The notes beneath the pieces were generated by a model, which saw only the letters and a list, made by a program, of their open reading frames with translations, did not search any database and was not told the DNA's origin. From Halodesulfurarchaeum sp. HSR-GB (GTDB taxonomy: Archaea > Halobacteriota > Halobacteria > Halobacteriales > Halobacteriaceae): a stretch of DNA of 64,000 nt. A program made the position numbers and the translations under genes. The stretch lies in NCBI RefSeq assembly GCF_031432215.1, contig NZ_JAVKGN010000001.1, forward strand, positions 496,001-560,000, in the 5' to 3' direction. Numbering within the stretch: position 1 is the first letter of the stretch; each line of letters starts with the position of its first letter. This document shows, piece by piece, positions 26,374-36,372 of the stretch.

Positions 26374-26396
26374 TGTTTGCATCAATTCAGATCTCG

Positions 26397-29051
26397 TCAA
26401 TCCAGCAGATGACACGCCGCGGGATGGTCTCCATCCGACAAGACTGGGTCCGCAACCTCACAGACACTCTCGAAGGTATCGGAGAGGAGCGATTCCGCCT
26501 CCTCCCAGTCGCCCGAGGCGACCTGTTCTACTGCCGACTCGAGTACGCTACCGGCCTCACCGGCCGGAACCGTGTCGAAGTGGTCCTCGCGCAACTGCTC
26601 GGCAATTGCACGGGGCGTCTCGGAGTCGGCCTCGTGGGTCGCCGTCTCCAGGTCGATTGTCCGGTCCTCCACGCGCTGTTTGAAGAACATGATCTCCCGA
26701 TACACCTCCTGATCCACGTCGAGGTCGTCCGGCGGAATGATTTGCGGGCAGCGCGTACGGAAGTGACAGCCCGACGGCGGGTCGATGGGGGATGGAACGT
26801 CACCCCGCAGGATGTCGCGGTCTTCGGTTCCCACCGTCGGATCCGGAACCGGAATCGCCGAGAGCAGAGCCTGTGTGTACGGGTGTCGGGGATCTTCGAA
26901 TAGCGCTTCGGTGTCCGCGAGTTCGACGATCTCGCCGAGATACATCACCGCGACGCGGTCGGAGATGTGTCGCACAACCGAGAGGTCGTGGGCGATGAAC
27001 AGGTACGTGAGGTCAAAGCGGTTCTGCAGGTCCTCGAGCAGATTGAGGATCTGGGCCTGGACCGAGACGTCCAGTGCCGAGACCGGTTCGTCGGCCACGA
27101 TGAAGTCCGGATCCACCGCCAGCGCACGGGCGATTCCGACCCGTTGGCGCTGGCCACCCGACATTTCGTGTGGATACCGGTTGTACTGGCCAGTTTCGAG
27201 CCCGACGGCTTCGATGAGCTGGTTGACCCGACGGCGGCGTCGGAGCCGGTCGCTGTCGCCAGCGGAGACGACAACCGAGATCAGTTCGATCCGGCCCGAT
27301 TCCGAGCGTGAAACCGTGGTTTCGACGCCAACGTGTTCGTCCACCTCGACGGTGACGTCGTCGTCCGCGACCGCCACGGAAACGTGTACCGTCGAGATGT
27401 CCTCAGCCGCCCCGACCACGGCATCCACCTCGTCACCAACCTCGACTTCCACACGGTCCCGTTCGATTCCCGAAACCGTGAGGTCGGCCGTCGTGCTGAC
27501 GGACGGATCGCTCTCCGGGAGGTCGTGTATCTTGAGCGGTTCCATGATCGTCTGCCCGACTGTCAGTCGGGGGTCGAGCGAGGAGAGGGGGTCCTGGAAG
27601 ATCATCTGCATGTCCTTCCTGGCCTCCCGCAACCCGGACCGATCCAGGTCGGTGAGGTCAGTGCCGGCAAAGAGAACCCGTCCGTCGGTCGGCTCGACGA
27701 GATGGAGGAGGGCCCGGCCAGCCGTCGATTTCCCACAGCCGGACTCCCCGACGAGGCCGAGTGTCTCACCTGGGTAGATCGAGAAGTCGACCCCGTCGAC
27801 GGCCTTGACACTCTTTCCGGTGCCACCGAGGAAGCGATCGAGAACGCCGTCGTCTTCCTCGTAGTACTTCTTGAGGTCGGAGACCTCGAGTAACGGTTCT
27901 GCCCCGCGCTCCCCGGTGTCCTGTGGGAGGACGCTGTCCGTCCCGTATTTCGACTTATCGAAATCCTCGAGGAGACACTTCGACCGGTGGTCCACCGCGG
28001 TCCCACCGTGTTGCCGGAATTCGATCTCGCCGTCCGTACAGCCATCGGTCACCCAGGGACAGCGGGGGGCGAAGTGACAGCCCTCGGGCATGTCGATGAG
28101 GTCGGGGACGTTGCCGGCGATGGGCGTGAGACGCTCCTTGTCCTCGGTCGGGATGGATTCGAGCAGCGTGTAGGTGTAGGGATGGGATGGGTTCGCAAAG
28201 ACCTCCTCGGCGGGCCCTTCCTCGACGATCTCACCGGCGTACATCACGGCGACCCGATCACAGGTCTCGGCCACCACGCCGAGGTCGTGAGTGATCATGA
28301 GAACGGACATCCCCAGTTCGGCCTGTAACTCGTCGATGAGGTCCAGAATCTGGGCCTGAATCGTCACGTCAAGGGCCGTGGTCGGCTCGTCGGCGATGAG
28401 CAAGTCCGGCTGGCTCGCCAGCGCGATCGCGATGAGAACCCGCTGACGCATTCCACCGGAGAACTCGTGAGGGTACTCCTCGAAGCGGGCCCCTGGCTCC
28501 GGAATGCCGACCTCTTCGAGGATCTCGATCGTGCGTTCGCGGATCTCCGGGTCGATATCCCGACTGATTTGGGGCAGGATCTCGCGAATGGCGTTCAGCC
28601 ACGTGTCCTTTCGCCGGCCGCCGAACTGGTGGAGGGACAGGCTCTCCGCGACCTGCTCGCCGACCGTATGGGCCGGGTTGAGGGACGTCATCGGGTCCTG
28701 AAAGATCATACTGATCGCCTGCCCCCGCACGAGACGAAGCGCCGCCTCCGGGGCAGCGGTCAGGTCGACGGTGTTGCCGTCGACGAAAGTTGGGTTAGAA
28801 AACGTCTCACGGAGTTCAGCAGCAATCTCGGCATCCGTGAATTCGATGGTCCCCCCGGCAATCTCACCGGGATCGTCGACGAGACCCATCGTCGACAGCG
28901 CCGTGACACTCTTGCCAGAGCCGGACTCCCCGACCAGGCCGACAGTCTCCCCGGGCTCGATCTCGAGATCGATCCCGTCGACTGCCTTGACCTGACCGCG
29001 GTCGGTAGCGAATTGGGTGCGGAGATCCTCCATAGAGAGCAGCGGCGGCAT
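26397..29051 (-). CDS. Fused peptide ABC transporter ATPase (DppD-DppF)
   Basis: An 884-residue protein holding two complete ATPase units. The first (DppD-like, about 1-350) has Walker A GESGSGKS and signature SGGMRQRV. The second (DppF-like, about 385-760) has GESGCGKS and SGGQRQRV. Each ends with the oligopeptide/dipeptide C-terminal CxFxxRCP element. In the second unit about 95 residues (roughly 510-605) are inserted in the helical region between MEPLKIHD and the [10 protein letters not shown] helix; the insert is Val/Asp/Glu-rich. ATG at 29051 is preferred over a GTG two codons upstream, and a TATA fits it. Confidence 0.92.
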   Translation of the reverse strand: MPPLLSMEDLRTQFATDRGQVKAVDGIDLEIEPGETVGLVGESGSGKSVTALSTMGLVDDPGEIAGGTIEFTDAEIAAELRETFSNPTFVDGNTVDLTAAPEAALRLVRGQAISMIFQDPMTSLNPAHTVGEQVAESLSLHQFGGRRKDTWLNAIREILPQISRDIDPEIRERTIEILEEVGIPEPGARFEEYPHEFSGGMRQRVLIAIALASQPDLLIADEPTTALDVTIQAQILDLIDELQAELGMSVLMITHDLGVVAETCDRVAVMYAGEIVEEGPAEEVFANPSHPYTYTLLESIPTEDKERLTPIAGNVPDLIDMPEGCHFAPRCPWVTDGCTDGEIEFRQHGGTAVDHRSKCLLEDFDKSKYGTDSVLPQDTGERGAEPLLEVSDLKKYYEEDDGVLDRFLGGTGKSVKAVDGVDFSIYPGETLGLVGESGCGKSTAGRALLHLVEPTDGRVLFAGTDLTDLDRSGLREARKDMQMIFQDPLSSLDPRLTVGQTIMEPLKIHDLPESDPSVSTTADLTVSGIERDRVEVEVGDEVDAVVGAAEDISTVHVSVAVADDDVTVEVDEHVGVETTVSRSESGRIELISVVVSAGDSDRLRRRRRVNQLIEAVGLETGQYNRYPHEMSGGQRQRVGIARALAVDPDFIVADEPVSALDVSVQAQILNLLEDLQNRFDLTYLFIAHDLSVVRHISDRVAVMYLGEIVELADTEALFEDPRHPYTQALLSAIPVPDPTVGTEDRDILRGDVPSPIDPPSGCHFRTRCPQIIPPDDLDVDQEVYREIMFFKQRVEDRTIDLETATHEADSETPRAIAEQLREDHFDTVPAGEAGSVLESAVEQVASGDWEEAESLLSDTFESVCEVADPVLSDGDHPAACHLLD

Positions 29052-29077
29052 ACCCACCGTTTGTCCCCGCGTCGGCG

Positions 29078-29084
29078 ATATATC
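29078..29084 (-). promoter_or_regulatory. TATA box of the fused dpp ATPase gene
   Basis: The minus-strand sequence AAAAGATATATC places a TATATC-type box about 27-33 bases before the ATG at 29051. This is probably the main promoter of the dpp operon. Confidence 0.55.
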
Positions 29085-29147
29085 TTTTCACTGCTGAAGG
29101 TTCGTCGGGAGACAATGTTTACCCGTCAGGGACCACCCAATGCGGGT

Positions 29148-29642
29148 ATGGATGACGTGAGTCACCCGTTGGACGGCGACCAGAGTCGGTGGCAGGAAGT
29201 CGTCGAGGAGAGCCAATCGCTGGCCGCGGACTACGAAACACAGGGGTGGGACGTCTTCGCCCCCGTCCCAGGAGATGTCGTTCCGGTACCGGCACCGGGT
29301 GGCTCGGAGACGACAAAAGTGGGCCTTGACGTACTCGTCTCCGGTGACGAGTTCGAGAAACTGGAATCGATGGTCGAGACCGGGACCTTCGACGAGTTCG
29401 AGGCGTTCAACGCGCAGGACGGGGGGCTGGTCTACGCCACGGTCGTCTTTCGGTCCTCGGCCGAGGAGACCGCTGTCTGCCTCCCGCTTTACTATCGCAC
29501 CGCCGAGGCCGACCGGATGCTCGAACGGGTGCGGGGGGGCGAGCAACTCCACGTCTACCTCCACCCGCTTTCCGGCGAGCAACACGTCCAGTTCGGCGTC
29601 GAGGACCCCCGGCCGCTGTTCCCCCCGGAGGACCTCGAATGA
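29148..29642 (+). CDS. Conserved haloarchaeal protein of unknown function
   Basis: A 164-residue soluble acidic protein (MDDVSHPLDGDQSRW...). The mix of predicted strands and helices (GLDVLVSGDEFEKLESMV and VYATVVFRSS) looks like one compact alpha/beta domain. I recognise it as widespread in Halobacteria but cannot name a function. Three in-frame starts exist; the ATG at 29148 gives the best haloarchaeal N-terminus, while 29115 adds eleven residues. It is divergent from the dpp operon and 62 bases before a CBS gene. Confidence 0.7.
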   Translation: MDDVSHPLDGDQSRWQEVVEESQSLAADYETQGWDVFAPVPGDVVPVPAPGGSETTKVGLDVLVSGDEFEKLESMVETGTFDEFEAFNAQDGGLVYATVVFRSSAEETAVCLPLYYRTAEADRMLERVRGGEQLHVYLHPLSGEQHVQFGVEDPRPLFPPEDLE

Positions 29643-29704
29643 ATTCGAGAACTCGACATGGAGTGTCGTAGCCTACATATGCGAGGATGCTGTAAACCGC
29701 TCAC

Positions 29705-30553
29705 ATGAAAGTCGCCGACGCGATGACACCCCGGGAGGACGTGGTCACTGTCTCGCTTCCCGGAACCAGGGACGACGTCCTGGAGTACCTCCAGGAGCGG
29801 GCCTTCTCCTCGGTCCCGGTAGTCAAAGAAACGGACGACGGCGAACAGTACCGCGGGCTCGTCTCCCGCGAGGCCCTGATCGCCAGACCGGACGAGGACC
29901 AGCTCGCCATCCTGATGGAGGACGTCCCGACGACCGAGAGCGAAGCGGACATCCACGACGTGGCGCAGGTCATGGCCGAAACTGGCGAGCGGCGCATCCC
30001 CGTCGTCAACGGGGGCTCGTTGACCGGGATGATCACCGTCACGGACATCATCCGGGCCATCGCTGACGGCGACGTCGACGGCGACCTCGAAGTCGGCGAC
30101 CTCGCGAGTTACGACGTGAACACGGTCTTCGTGGGCACGCCGCTGGTCGTCGCCGAGCGGGAGATCGCTTTTGCCAACGTGCCGTATGCCATCGCGCTCG
30201 ACGAGACGGGCGAGATGGCGGGCATCATCACCGAGGTCGACCTCATCGATGTGGCCGAGGTCGTCGAGGGCGAAGACGCCACCGGCGATTCGATCGCCAA
30301 CCAGGACGACGACTGGATGTGGGAGGGCATCAAGGCCGTCGGCAACCGCTACCTGCCGACCCGCGACGTCGAACTCCCGGACGCGCCGGTCAGCGAGTAC
30401 ATGAGCGATCAGCTGGTGAGCGTGACCGGGACCCGCAGCGCGCGGGAGGTGGCCGGCCTGCTCCTGGACAACGACATCGAGCAGGTCCCGCTGAAGCGGG
30501 GGGACGAACTCGTCGGGGTCGTTCGCGACGTGGATCTCATCGCCGGACTATGA
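29705..30553 (+). CDS. Four-CBS-domain protein
   Basis: A 282-residue protein made of four CBS units (about 5-60, 75-125, 140-195 and 225-280), each with the GxxxxxD ending (GMITVTDII, GIITEVDLI, GVVRDVDLI). CBS pairs bind adenine nucleotides and regulate partner enzymes or channels. Its stop overlaps the glycyl-tRNA synthetase ATG by four bases (ATGA), so translation is coupled. Whether it regulates that enzyme is unknown; I know of no firm precedent. Confidence 0.9.
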   Translation: MKVADAMTPREDVVTVSLPGTRDDVLEYLQERAFSSVPVVKETDDGEQYRGLVSREALIARPDEDQLAILMEDVPTTESEADIHDVAQVMAETGERRIPVVNGGSLTGMITVTDIIRAIADGDVDGDLEVGDLASYDVNTVFVGTPLVVAEREIAFANVPYAIALDETGEMAGIITEVDLIDVAEVVEGEDATGDSIANQDDDWMWEGIKAVGNRYLPTRDVELPDAPVSEYMSDQLVSVTGTRSAREVAGLLLDNDIEQVPLKRGDELVGVVRDVDLIAGL

Positions 30554-32289
30554 AGGCCCTGACCGAACTCGCAAAACGCCGGGGGTTTTTTTTCCAGACC
30601 GGGAAAGCCTACGGCGGCGTCGGCGGGTTCTACACCTACGGTCCGGAGGGGGCGACCCTCAAGTCGACCGTCGAATCGACCTGGCGTGACCGCTGGGTGA
30701 CACGGGAGGGCCACGACGAGATCGACGCCCCGACGATCCTCCCCGAGGCGGTCTTCGAGGCCTCGGGCCACCTCGACGGTTTCGATGACCTGCTGGTCGA
30801 GTGCCCGGAGTGTCAGAGCAGCCACCGGGCCGATCACCTGATCGAGGACCAGACCGACATCGCCGAGGCCGAGAGTTTCACGCCCAGGGAGATCGAATCG
30901 CTGCTCGCCGAACACGAGATCGAGTGCCCGAGCTGTGGGGCCCCGCTCGCCGGCGAACCGGTCGAGGAGTTCAACCTCATGTTCGAGACCGCGATCGGCC
31001 CCGGATCGACGAACAAGGGCTATCTCCGCCCGGAGACCGCCCAGGGGATTTTCGTCGACTTCCCGCGGCTCCGCGAGTACGCCCGTGGCGAGTTGCCCTT
31101 CGGCGTGGCACAGATCGGTCGGGCCTACCGCAACGAGATCAGCCCGCGAAACGCCATCGTGCGCACGAGAGAGTTCACCCAGGCCGAACTCGAACTGTTC
31201 TTCGACCCCGAGAGCGACGAGCCGCCGCTTTCCCGGGTCGCAGACGTCGAGGCCCCGCTTTATAGCGCCGCAGACCAGGACGGCGACGGCGAGGTGCGCT
31301 TCGAACCGATCGGTGAGGCCGTCGAGTCCGGCCCCATCGCCGACGACTGGGTCGGGTACTACGTGGGCGTGGCGACCGAGTGGTACGAGCGAATCGGCAT
31401 CGACCTGGATCGGCTCCGGTTCAGACAGCACCAGCCCGAGGAGCGGGCCCACTACGCCACGGACTGCTGGGACGCCGAGGCCGACGTGAGCGGGCCCGAC
31501 GAGGAACCGAACTGGATCGAACTGGCGGGCATCGCCAACCGGGGGACCTACGACCTCTCCCATCACGCGGCCCACACCGACGAGCGGTTCAGCGTCTTCC
31601 AGGAGTACGACGAACCACGCACGGTCGAGCGCGCCACCGTCGACCCCGATATGGCCGCCCTCGGGCCGGAGTACGGGTCCCAGGCCGCTGAAATTGCCAC
31701 TGCACTGGAGGAGCTGGCCGAGACCGACCAATCGGCCTTCGAAGGCGACAGCGTCAGCGTCGAACTCGAGGCGGAGACCGTCGACGTGCCCATCGAGCAG
31801 ACCGGCTTCCAGGTCGAGGAAGTCACCGAGCGGGGCCAGCACGAGACCCCGACCGTGATCGAGCCCTCGATGGGGATCGACCGGACCGTCTATGCCATCC
31901 TGGTCCACGCCTACGACGAGGACGAGATCGACGACGAGGAACGGACCGTCCTTCGCCTCCCGGCCGAGATGGCCCCCACCCTGGTCGGGGTCTTCCCGCT
32001 GATGGACAAGGACGGCCTCGGCGAGCGGGCCCGCGAACTGGAACGGGAGTTGCGTGCGGCCGGACTCGCCACGACCTACGACGACTCGGGGGCGATCGGT
32101 CGCCGCTACCGTCGCCAGGACGAGGTCGGCACCCCGTACACGGTGACCGTCGACTACGAGAGTTTAGAGACCGACACCGTCACGATCCGGGACCGGGACA
32201 CCACCGAGCAGGTTCGGGTTCCGATGGCCGAACTACCCGAGACCCTCGCCGCGCTCCGTGACGGCGAGCGCACCTTCGAACAGCTGTGA
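30550..32289 (+). CDS. glyS: Glycyl-tRNA synthetase (alpha2 type)
   Basis: A 579-residue class II synthetase of the archaeal/eukaryotic dimer type. Motif 2 is seen in RPETAQGIFVDF and YRNEISPRN, and motif 3 in EPSMGIDRTVYAIL. Two CxxC pairs near the N-terminus (CPECQ and CPSCG) probably bind zinc. The C-terminal anticodon-binding domain begins near residue 465 (LRLPAEMAPTLVGVFPL). The frame stays open upstream of the ATG into the CBS gene but homology starts at MKALTELAKRRGFFF. The next gene starts with GTG inside its stop. Confidence 0.96.
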   Translation: MKALTELAKRRGFFFQTGKAYGGVGGFYTYGPEGATLKSTVESTWRDRWVTREGHDEIDAPTILPEAVFEASGHLDGFDDLLVECPECQSSHRADHLIEDQTDIAEAESFTPREIESLLAEHEIECPSCGAPLAGEPVEEFNLMFETAIGPGSTNKGYLRPETAQGIFVDFPRLREYARGELPFGVAQIGRAYRNEISPRNAIVRTREFTQAELELFFDPESDEPPLSRVADVEAPLYSAADQDGDGEVRFEPIGEAVESGPIADDWVGYYVGVATEWYERIGIDLDRLRFRQHQPEERAHYATDCWDAEADVSGPDEEPNWIELAGIANRGTYDLSHHAAHTDERFSVFQEYDEPRTVERATVDPDMAALGPEYGSQAAEIATALEELAETDQSAFEGDSVSVELEAETVDVPIEQTGFQVEEVTERGQHETPTVIEPSMGIDRTVYAILVHAYDEDEIDDEERTVLRLPAEMAPTLVGVFPLMDKDGLGERARELERELRAAGLATTYDDSGAIGRRYRRQDEVGTPYTVTVDYESLETDTVTIRDRDTTEQVRVPMAELPETLAALRDGERTFEQL

Positions 32290-32843
32290 GCGAACCCGGC
32301 CGGCGGCTGGTGCACGCGAGTGGGAGTCTGGTCCCGATCGCCTACGTCTTCGAGGTGCTCACCTGGCGGCAGGTCCAGGGACTGCTCGTCCTCGCGCTGG
32401 CCGTCGTCACGGTCCTGGAGGGATTGCGTCTCTCCGGCCGACTCGACTGGTGGGTCTACGAGCGGTTCACCCGCGACTACGAGGCACACTGGCCTGCCGG
32501 CTACGCGCTGGCGCTCCTCGGTGCGACCGCGACCGTCCTGGTCTTTCGGCCCACGGTGGCGGTGCCGGCACTCCTCATGCTGACCATCGCCGATCCGATC
32601 AGCGGCGTGCTCTCGAGTGACGAACTCGCGGTGAAGCAGGGCTACGTGTTGCTGGTGACCTTCGGGGTCAGTCTCGGCATTGCCGGGCTGCTTCGGGTCC
32701 CCCTGCTCGCGGCAGTGCTGGGCGCGGGCGCAGCCACCGTCGCCGACGGCGTCAAGCCCACCATCGCGGGCTACGTCATCGACGACAACCTCACCATCCC
32801 CGTCGCCGCCGCGACCGCGATGGAACTCGGCCTGTTCTTCTAG
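32286..32843 (+). CDS. Dolichol kinase-like membrane protein
   Basis: A 185-residue protein with six or seven hydrophobic helices, of the cytidylyltransferase/dolichol kinase superfamily. The N-terminal RRLVHASGSLVP and the central ADPISG segment resemble archaeal dolichol kinase-like proteins, which are thought to phosphorylate isoprenoid alcohols for glycan carrier lipids. It starts with GTG overlapping the glyS stop by four bases, so it depends on glyS translation. Substrate is inferred from the family. Confidence 0.75.
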   Translation: MSEPGRRLVHASGSLVPIAYVFEVLTWRQVQGLLVLALAVVTVLEGLRLSGRLDWWVYERFTRDYEAHWPAGYALALLGATATVLVFRPTVAVPALLMLTIADPISGVLSSDELAVKQGYVLLVTFGVSLGIAGLLRVPLLAAVLGAGAATVADGVKPTIAGYVIDDNLTIPVAAATAMELGLFF

Positions 32844-32886
32844 ACACACGAACCCTTAACCGCTCGAACGCACAATCCACGATCGA

Positions 32887-35304
32887 ATGGCAGCAGGCGA
32901 GGGGACACTCGAATCGCCCCTGATCGAACCGGGCGCGATCGAGGCACGACCGTACCAGACAGATCTGGTCGAGAAGGCCCGGGACGCCCACACGCTCGTC
33001 TCCCTGCCCACCGGCCTCGGGAAGACCGCGGTGAGCCTGCGGGTGACCGCCCACCGACTCGCCGACCGGCCGGACGCGAAGGCCATGCTCCTGGCCCCGA
33101 CAAAGCCCCTCGTCGAGCAACACGCCGCGTTCTACCGGGAGGCGCTAACGATTCCCGACGAGCAGATCGTCGTCTTCACCGGCGAGACCGCCCCCGAGGA
33201 TCGAGGGGCGCTGTTCGCCGACGCTCGAATCATCGTCGGCACACCCCAGGTGATCGAGAACGACCTGCTGGGCAATCGGATCGATCTCGAACCCGTGGTC
33301 CATCTGACCTTCGACGAGTGTCATCGGGCGAGCGGGGACTACCCCTACGCCTACGTCGCCGAACGCTACCACGAAGCGGCCGCCGACCCGCTCGTGACCG
33401 GGATGAGCGCCTCGCCGGGCGACGACGAGGAAGCCATCGAACAGGTCATGGCCAATCTGGGCCTGGAGCGGGTCGCGGTGAAAACCGAATCCGACCCGGA
33501 CGTGGCCGAGTACACTCACGAGACCGACGTCGAGTGGGTGCGGGTCGAACTCCCGGAGGCGGTTATCGAGATCCGGGATCTGTTACAGGAGGTGCTCGCC
33601 GACCGGCTGGGAACCCTGCGAGAACTCGGTGTCACCGGCAAGACCGACCCGGAGATCTCACAGGGAGACCTCCACGAGATCCGCAAGAAGCTCCAGCGGC
33701 GGATCGACGACGGCGATTCGGCGGGCTACGAGGGCATGTCCGTCCACGCCGAGATCATGAAGGTAAAGCGGGCCGTCGAACTGGTCGAGACCCAGAGTGT
33801 CGACGCCCTGCGGCGGTACTTCGAGCGCCAGCGAAACGCCGCCCGCTCCTCGGGGGCCTCGAAGGCCAGCCAGCGGTTCGTCTCGGACCCACAGATCAAG
33901 CGAGCGATGTCGAAAGCCGAGTCCTTCGAGGACCTCCACCCGAAATTCCGCCGGGTGCGCATTTTGCTCGCGGAGACGCTGGGCGTGCGGGACGGCGACC
34001 GGGTCATCGTCTTCACCGAGTCCCGGGACACCGCCGAGGCGCTCACGGAGTTTCTCTCGGCTCACTTCTCGGTCCGGCGGTTCGTCGGCCAGGGCGACAA
34101 GGAGGGGTCCTCCGGGATGACCCAGACCGAACAGACGGAGGTGCTCGAGGCCTTCCGCGCGGGGGAGTTCGAGGTCCTGGTCTCGACCTCCGTCGCCGAG
34201 GAGGGGCTTGACGTCCCGGAGGTCGATCTGGTCTGTTTCTTCGAGCCGGTTCCCAACGCGATCCGTTCGATCCAGCGCAAGGGTCGAACTGGCCGACAGG
34301 CCCGGGGGCGAGTCGTGGTGTTACTGGCCGAGGACACCCGCGACGAGGCCTACTTCTGGATCTCGCGCCGCCGCGAGGACGAGATGGCCGCCGAACTCGA
34401 GGGATTGCGCGAGGCCGCCCCGGAACTCGAAGCCGAATTCAGTGACGAACAGGCCGGCCTGGAGACCTTCGCCGGGGAGGAGGGCCCGACCGACACGTCC
34501 GAGGAGCGAGAAGCCGACACGGGGGACGGACAGGCCGGCATCGCGGACTTCGGGGCGGCGGAGACGAATGGGACAGGAGCGACAGAAGCGCCGGCGGGAG
34601 AAGAGACAGTGGACGACTCTGGGGTCGTCGCCGAGGCGGGCGGCGAGGACCACGTCGAGATCGTGATCGACCAGCGGGAACTGGACGCCAGCATCGCCCG
34701 GGACCTCTCGAAGCGCGAAGGGGTACAGACCCGCCTGGAGACACTCGAGGTGGGTGATTACGTGCTCAGCGACCGCGTGGCCGTCGAGCGCAAGACCATC
34801 GAGGACTTCCTCTCGACCCTGCTCGACGGCGATCGGGGGCTGTTCGACCAGATCGGCGATCTGACCCGCCACTACGGCCGTCCGGTCCTGGTGATCGAGG
34901 GTGAGGGAGACCTCTACGGCGAGCGAAACGTCCACCCGAACGCGATCCGGGGGGCCCTCGCCAGCCTGGCCGTGGATTTCGGCGTCTCGGTGCTTTTTAC
35001 CCCGGACGAAACCGAGACGGCGGCGCTGCTAGAGACCATCGCCAGACGCGAGCAAGAAACGCGGGACCGCGAGGTGAGCGTCCATGGCACCTCCGCGGCG
35101 AAGACGCTCACGGAGCAACAGGAGTACGTCGTCGCGTCGATCGCGGACATCGGCCCGATCACCGCTCGCTCGCTATTGGAGGCGCTTGGCAGCGTCGAAG
35201 CGGTCCTCACGGCGGATGAAGAGACCCTTCAGTCAGTCGAGGGTGTGGGAGAAGTCACGGCAAGCCGGATCCGCGAGGTCGTCGGGAGCGAGTATGTGAG
35301 TTAG
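32887..35304 (+). CDS. hef: Hef-type helicase/nuclease for stalled forks
   Basis: An 805-residue protein with three parts. The N-terminal superfamily 2 helicase (about 15-510) has Walker A TGLGKT, DECH box, SASPG and the motif VI sequence QRKGRTGRQ. An acidic linker (about 520-595) follows. The C-terminal XPF/ERCC4 nuclease (about 600-740) has the catalytic VERKTIEDF. Tandem helix-hairpin-helix repeats end the chain. Hef is the archaeal FANCM/XPF-like enzyme that processes stalled or cross-linked forks. The start MAAGEG is the first ATG and a TTAACC element precedes it. Confidence 0.95.
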   Translation: MAAGEGTLESPLIEPGAIEARPYQTDLVEKARDAHTLVSLPTGLGKTAVSLRVTAHRLADRPDAKAMLLAPTKPLVEQHAAFYREALTIPDEQIVVFTGETAPEDRGALFADARIIVGTPQVIENDLLGNRIDLEPVVHLTFDECHRASGDYPYAYVAERYHEAAADPLVTGMSASPGDDEEAIEQVMANLGLERVAVKTESDPDVAEYTHETDVEWVRVELPEAVIEIRDLLQEVLADRLGTLRELGVTGKTDPEISQGDLHEIRKKLQRRIDDGDSAGYEGMSVHAEIMKVKRAVELVETQSVDALRRYFERQRNAARSSGASKASQRFVSDPQIKRAMSKAESFEDLHPKFRRVRILLAETLGVRDGDRVIVFTESRDTAEALTEFLSAHFSVRRFVGQGDKEGSSGMTQTEQTEVLEAFRAGEFEVLVSTSVAEEGLDVPEVDLVCFFEPVPNAIRSIQRKGRTGRQARGRVVVLLAEDTRDEAYFWISRRREDEMAAELEGLREAAPELEAEFSDEQAGLETFAGEEGPTDTSEEREADTGDGQAGIADFGAAETNGTGATEAPAGEETVDDSGVVAEAGGEDHVEIVIDQRELDASIARDLSKREGVQTRLETLEVGDYVLSDRVAVERKTIEDFLSTLLDGDRGLFDQIGDLTRHYGRPVLVIEGEGDLYGERNVHPNAIRGALASLAVDFGVSVLFTPDETETAALLETIARREQETRDREVSVHGTSAAKTLTEQQEYVVASIADIGPITARSLLEALGSVEAVLTADEETLQSVEGVGEVTASRIREVVGSEYVS

Positions 35305-35705
35305 GGGACGACCGTGAGCCGGACCCGCTCGCTTCGCAGTACCGTCTCCGCAGCACTGCCCAGCAGCGCCCGCTCGACCGGGCCGGGTGGCTCGGCGTGG
35401 CCCATCACCACGTGATCGGCCCCGCGCTCGGCGACCAGATCCAGCACGTCCTCGCCCAGTCGGTCCGCCGGCCGGAAGTCGAGATCGAGATCGGTCGAGA
35501 GGGAGAGCGAGGCCTCGACGTCGGTCGCGTCGAGGATGCGACGGGCCCGGTCGAGGACCGCCTCGGCCGCCGGCGTTCGGTCGGTCGTGATGTGCACCAC
35601 GTCCAGGGTCGCATCGAAGGCCGCCGCGAGGTCCACGGCATACGAGAGGGCCCGATAGCTCACGTCCGAGCCGTCGATGGGCACGAGCACCCGGTCGGTC
35701 GTCAT
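35301..35705 (-). CDS. Universal stress protein (UspA family), single domain
   Basis: A 134-residue Usp domain. It starts VLVPIDGSDVSYRAL and ends with the ATP-binding loop GHAEPPGPVERALLGSAAETV, a GxxG(9)GS(T)-type arrangement with changes. Cytoplasmic; responds to stress in many species. Its stop shares four bases with the hef stop (convergent) and its ATG overlaps the stop of the zinc protein gene upstream, so those two form an operon. Confidence 0.9.
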   Translation of the reverse strand: MTTDRVLVPIDGSDVSYRALSYAVDLAAAFDATLDVVHITTDRTPAAEAVLDRARRILDATDVEASLSLSTDLDLDFRPADRLGEDVLDLVAERGADHVVMGHAEPPGPVERALLGSAAETVLRSERVRLTVVP

Positions 35706-36286
35706 CGGCCGGCGAGTGCCGCGAGAGCCTCGGCAGCCTCGCGAGCGGCCTCGAGGAAGGCTTTTGCCTGCTGTGGGTCCTCGCTCGTCCGGGCCCGCTC
35801 GGCGAGGACGGCGATCGTCTGGGAGAGGGACTCCTGGGCCCCAGCGTCGCCGGCGGCGACCGGCGTTCCACCGGGTGCGGTCGCAGTCCGGGCTGCTGTC
35901 GTTCCGGGCCCCTGGCTGGGTTCAGTTCCGGGGTCGGTCTGGCCGGCCCCAGCATCGACCTGGCTGGCCCCGGGGTCCACCTGGCCCCCGGCCGCCGGGT
36001 CAGCGCCGCCCGTCGACGCGCCAACACCCGGTTCGGCGGATGAATCCTCGCTCTCGGGCTGGCTCTCTGCGGCCGGCTGACCCTCGGCCTGACAGGTGGG
36101 GCAGAACTCCTGGCCCTGATAGCGGAAGATCGGCGAGCCACAGGTGTCACAGTGTTTGTTCGTCATCGTCGCGCCCTGGAGCAGTAGCTCGCTCATCCGC
36201 TCGGTGGCTTCCCGATCCCCCTGGTCGGCCTCGTATTTCTCCCGGAGCCGTTCCCGTTCGGCCTCCTTGTCGAAGTTTTCGCTCAT
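35702..36286 (-). CDS. Sjogren's syndrome/scleroderma autoantigen 1-like zinc protein
   Basis: A 194-residue protein. The N-terminal helix (SENFDKEAERERLREKYEAD) and a zinc ribbon at about 46-69 (CDTCGSPIFR...CPTC), preceded by MSELLLQGATM, are diagnostic of the autoantigen p27 family found across archaea. After the ribbon comes a long low-complexity linker rich in Pro, Gly, Ala, Asp and Gln (about 72-150) and a C-terminal helix (AKAFLEAAREAAEALAAL). Function is unknown. It overlaps the UspA gene by four bases and faces away from hel308. Confidence 0.85.
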   Translation of the reverse strand: MSENFDKEAERERLREKYEADQGDREATERMSELLLQGATMTNKHCDTCGSPIFRYQGQEFCPTCQAEGQPAAESQPESEDSSAEPGVGASTGGADPAAGGQVDPGASQVDAGAGQTDPGTEPSQGPGTTAARTATAPGGTPVAAGDAGAQESLSQTIAVLAERARTSEDPQQAKAFLEAAREAAEALAALAGR

Positions 36287-36340
36287 TGGTCGGCACGTCG
36301 GGCCGCGACGGTTAAAATGGCGCGGGTGAGAGCCCGACAT

Positions 36341-36348
36341 CTTATAAC
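36341..36348 (+). promoter_or_regulatory. TATA box of hel308
   Basis: CTTATAAC lies 25-32 bases before the hel308 ATG at 36373, the ideal leaderless distance. Confidence 0.65.
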
Positions 36349-36372
36349 CGGGGCCGGACCTAGGCCTGCTCA

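Noticed and set aside
30319-30549. N-terminal extension of glycyl-tRNA synthetase back into the CBS gene
   Set aside because: The frame is open but homology starts at 30550, which overlaps the CBS stop by four bases as expected for coupled genes.
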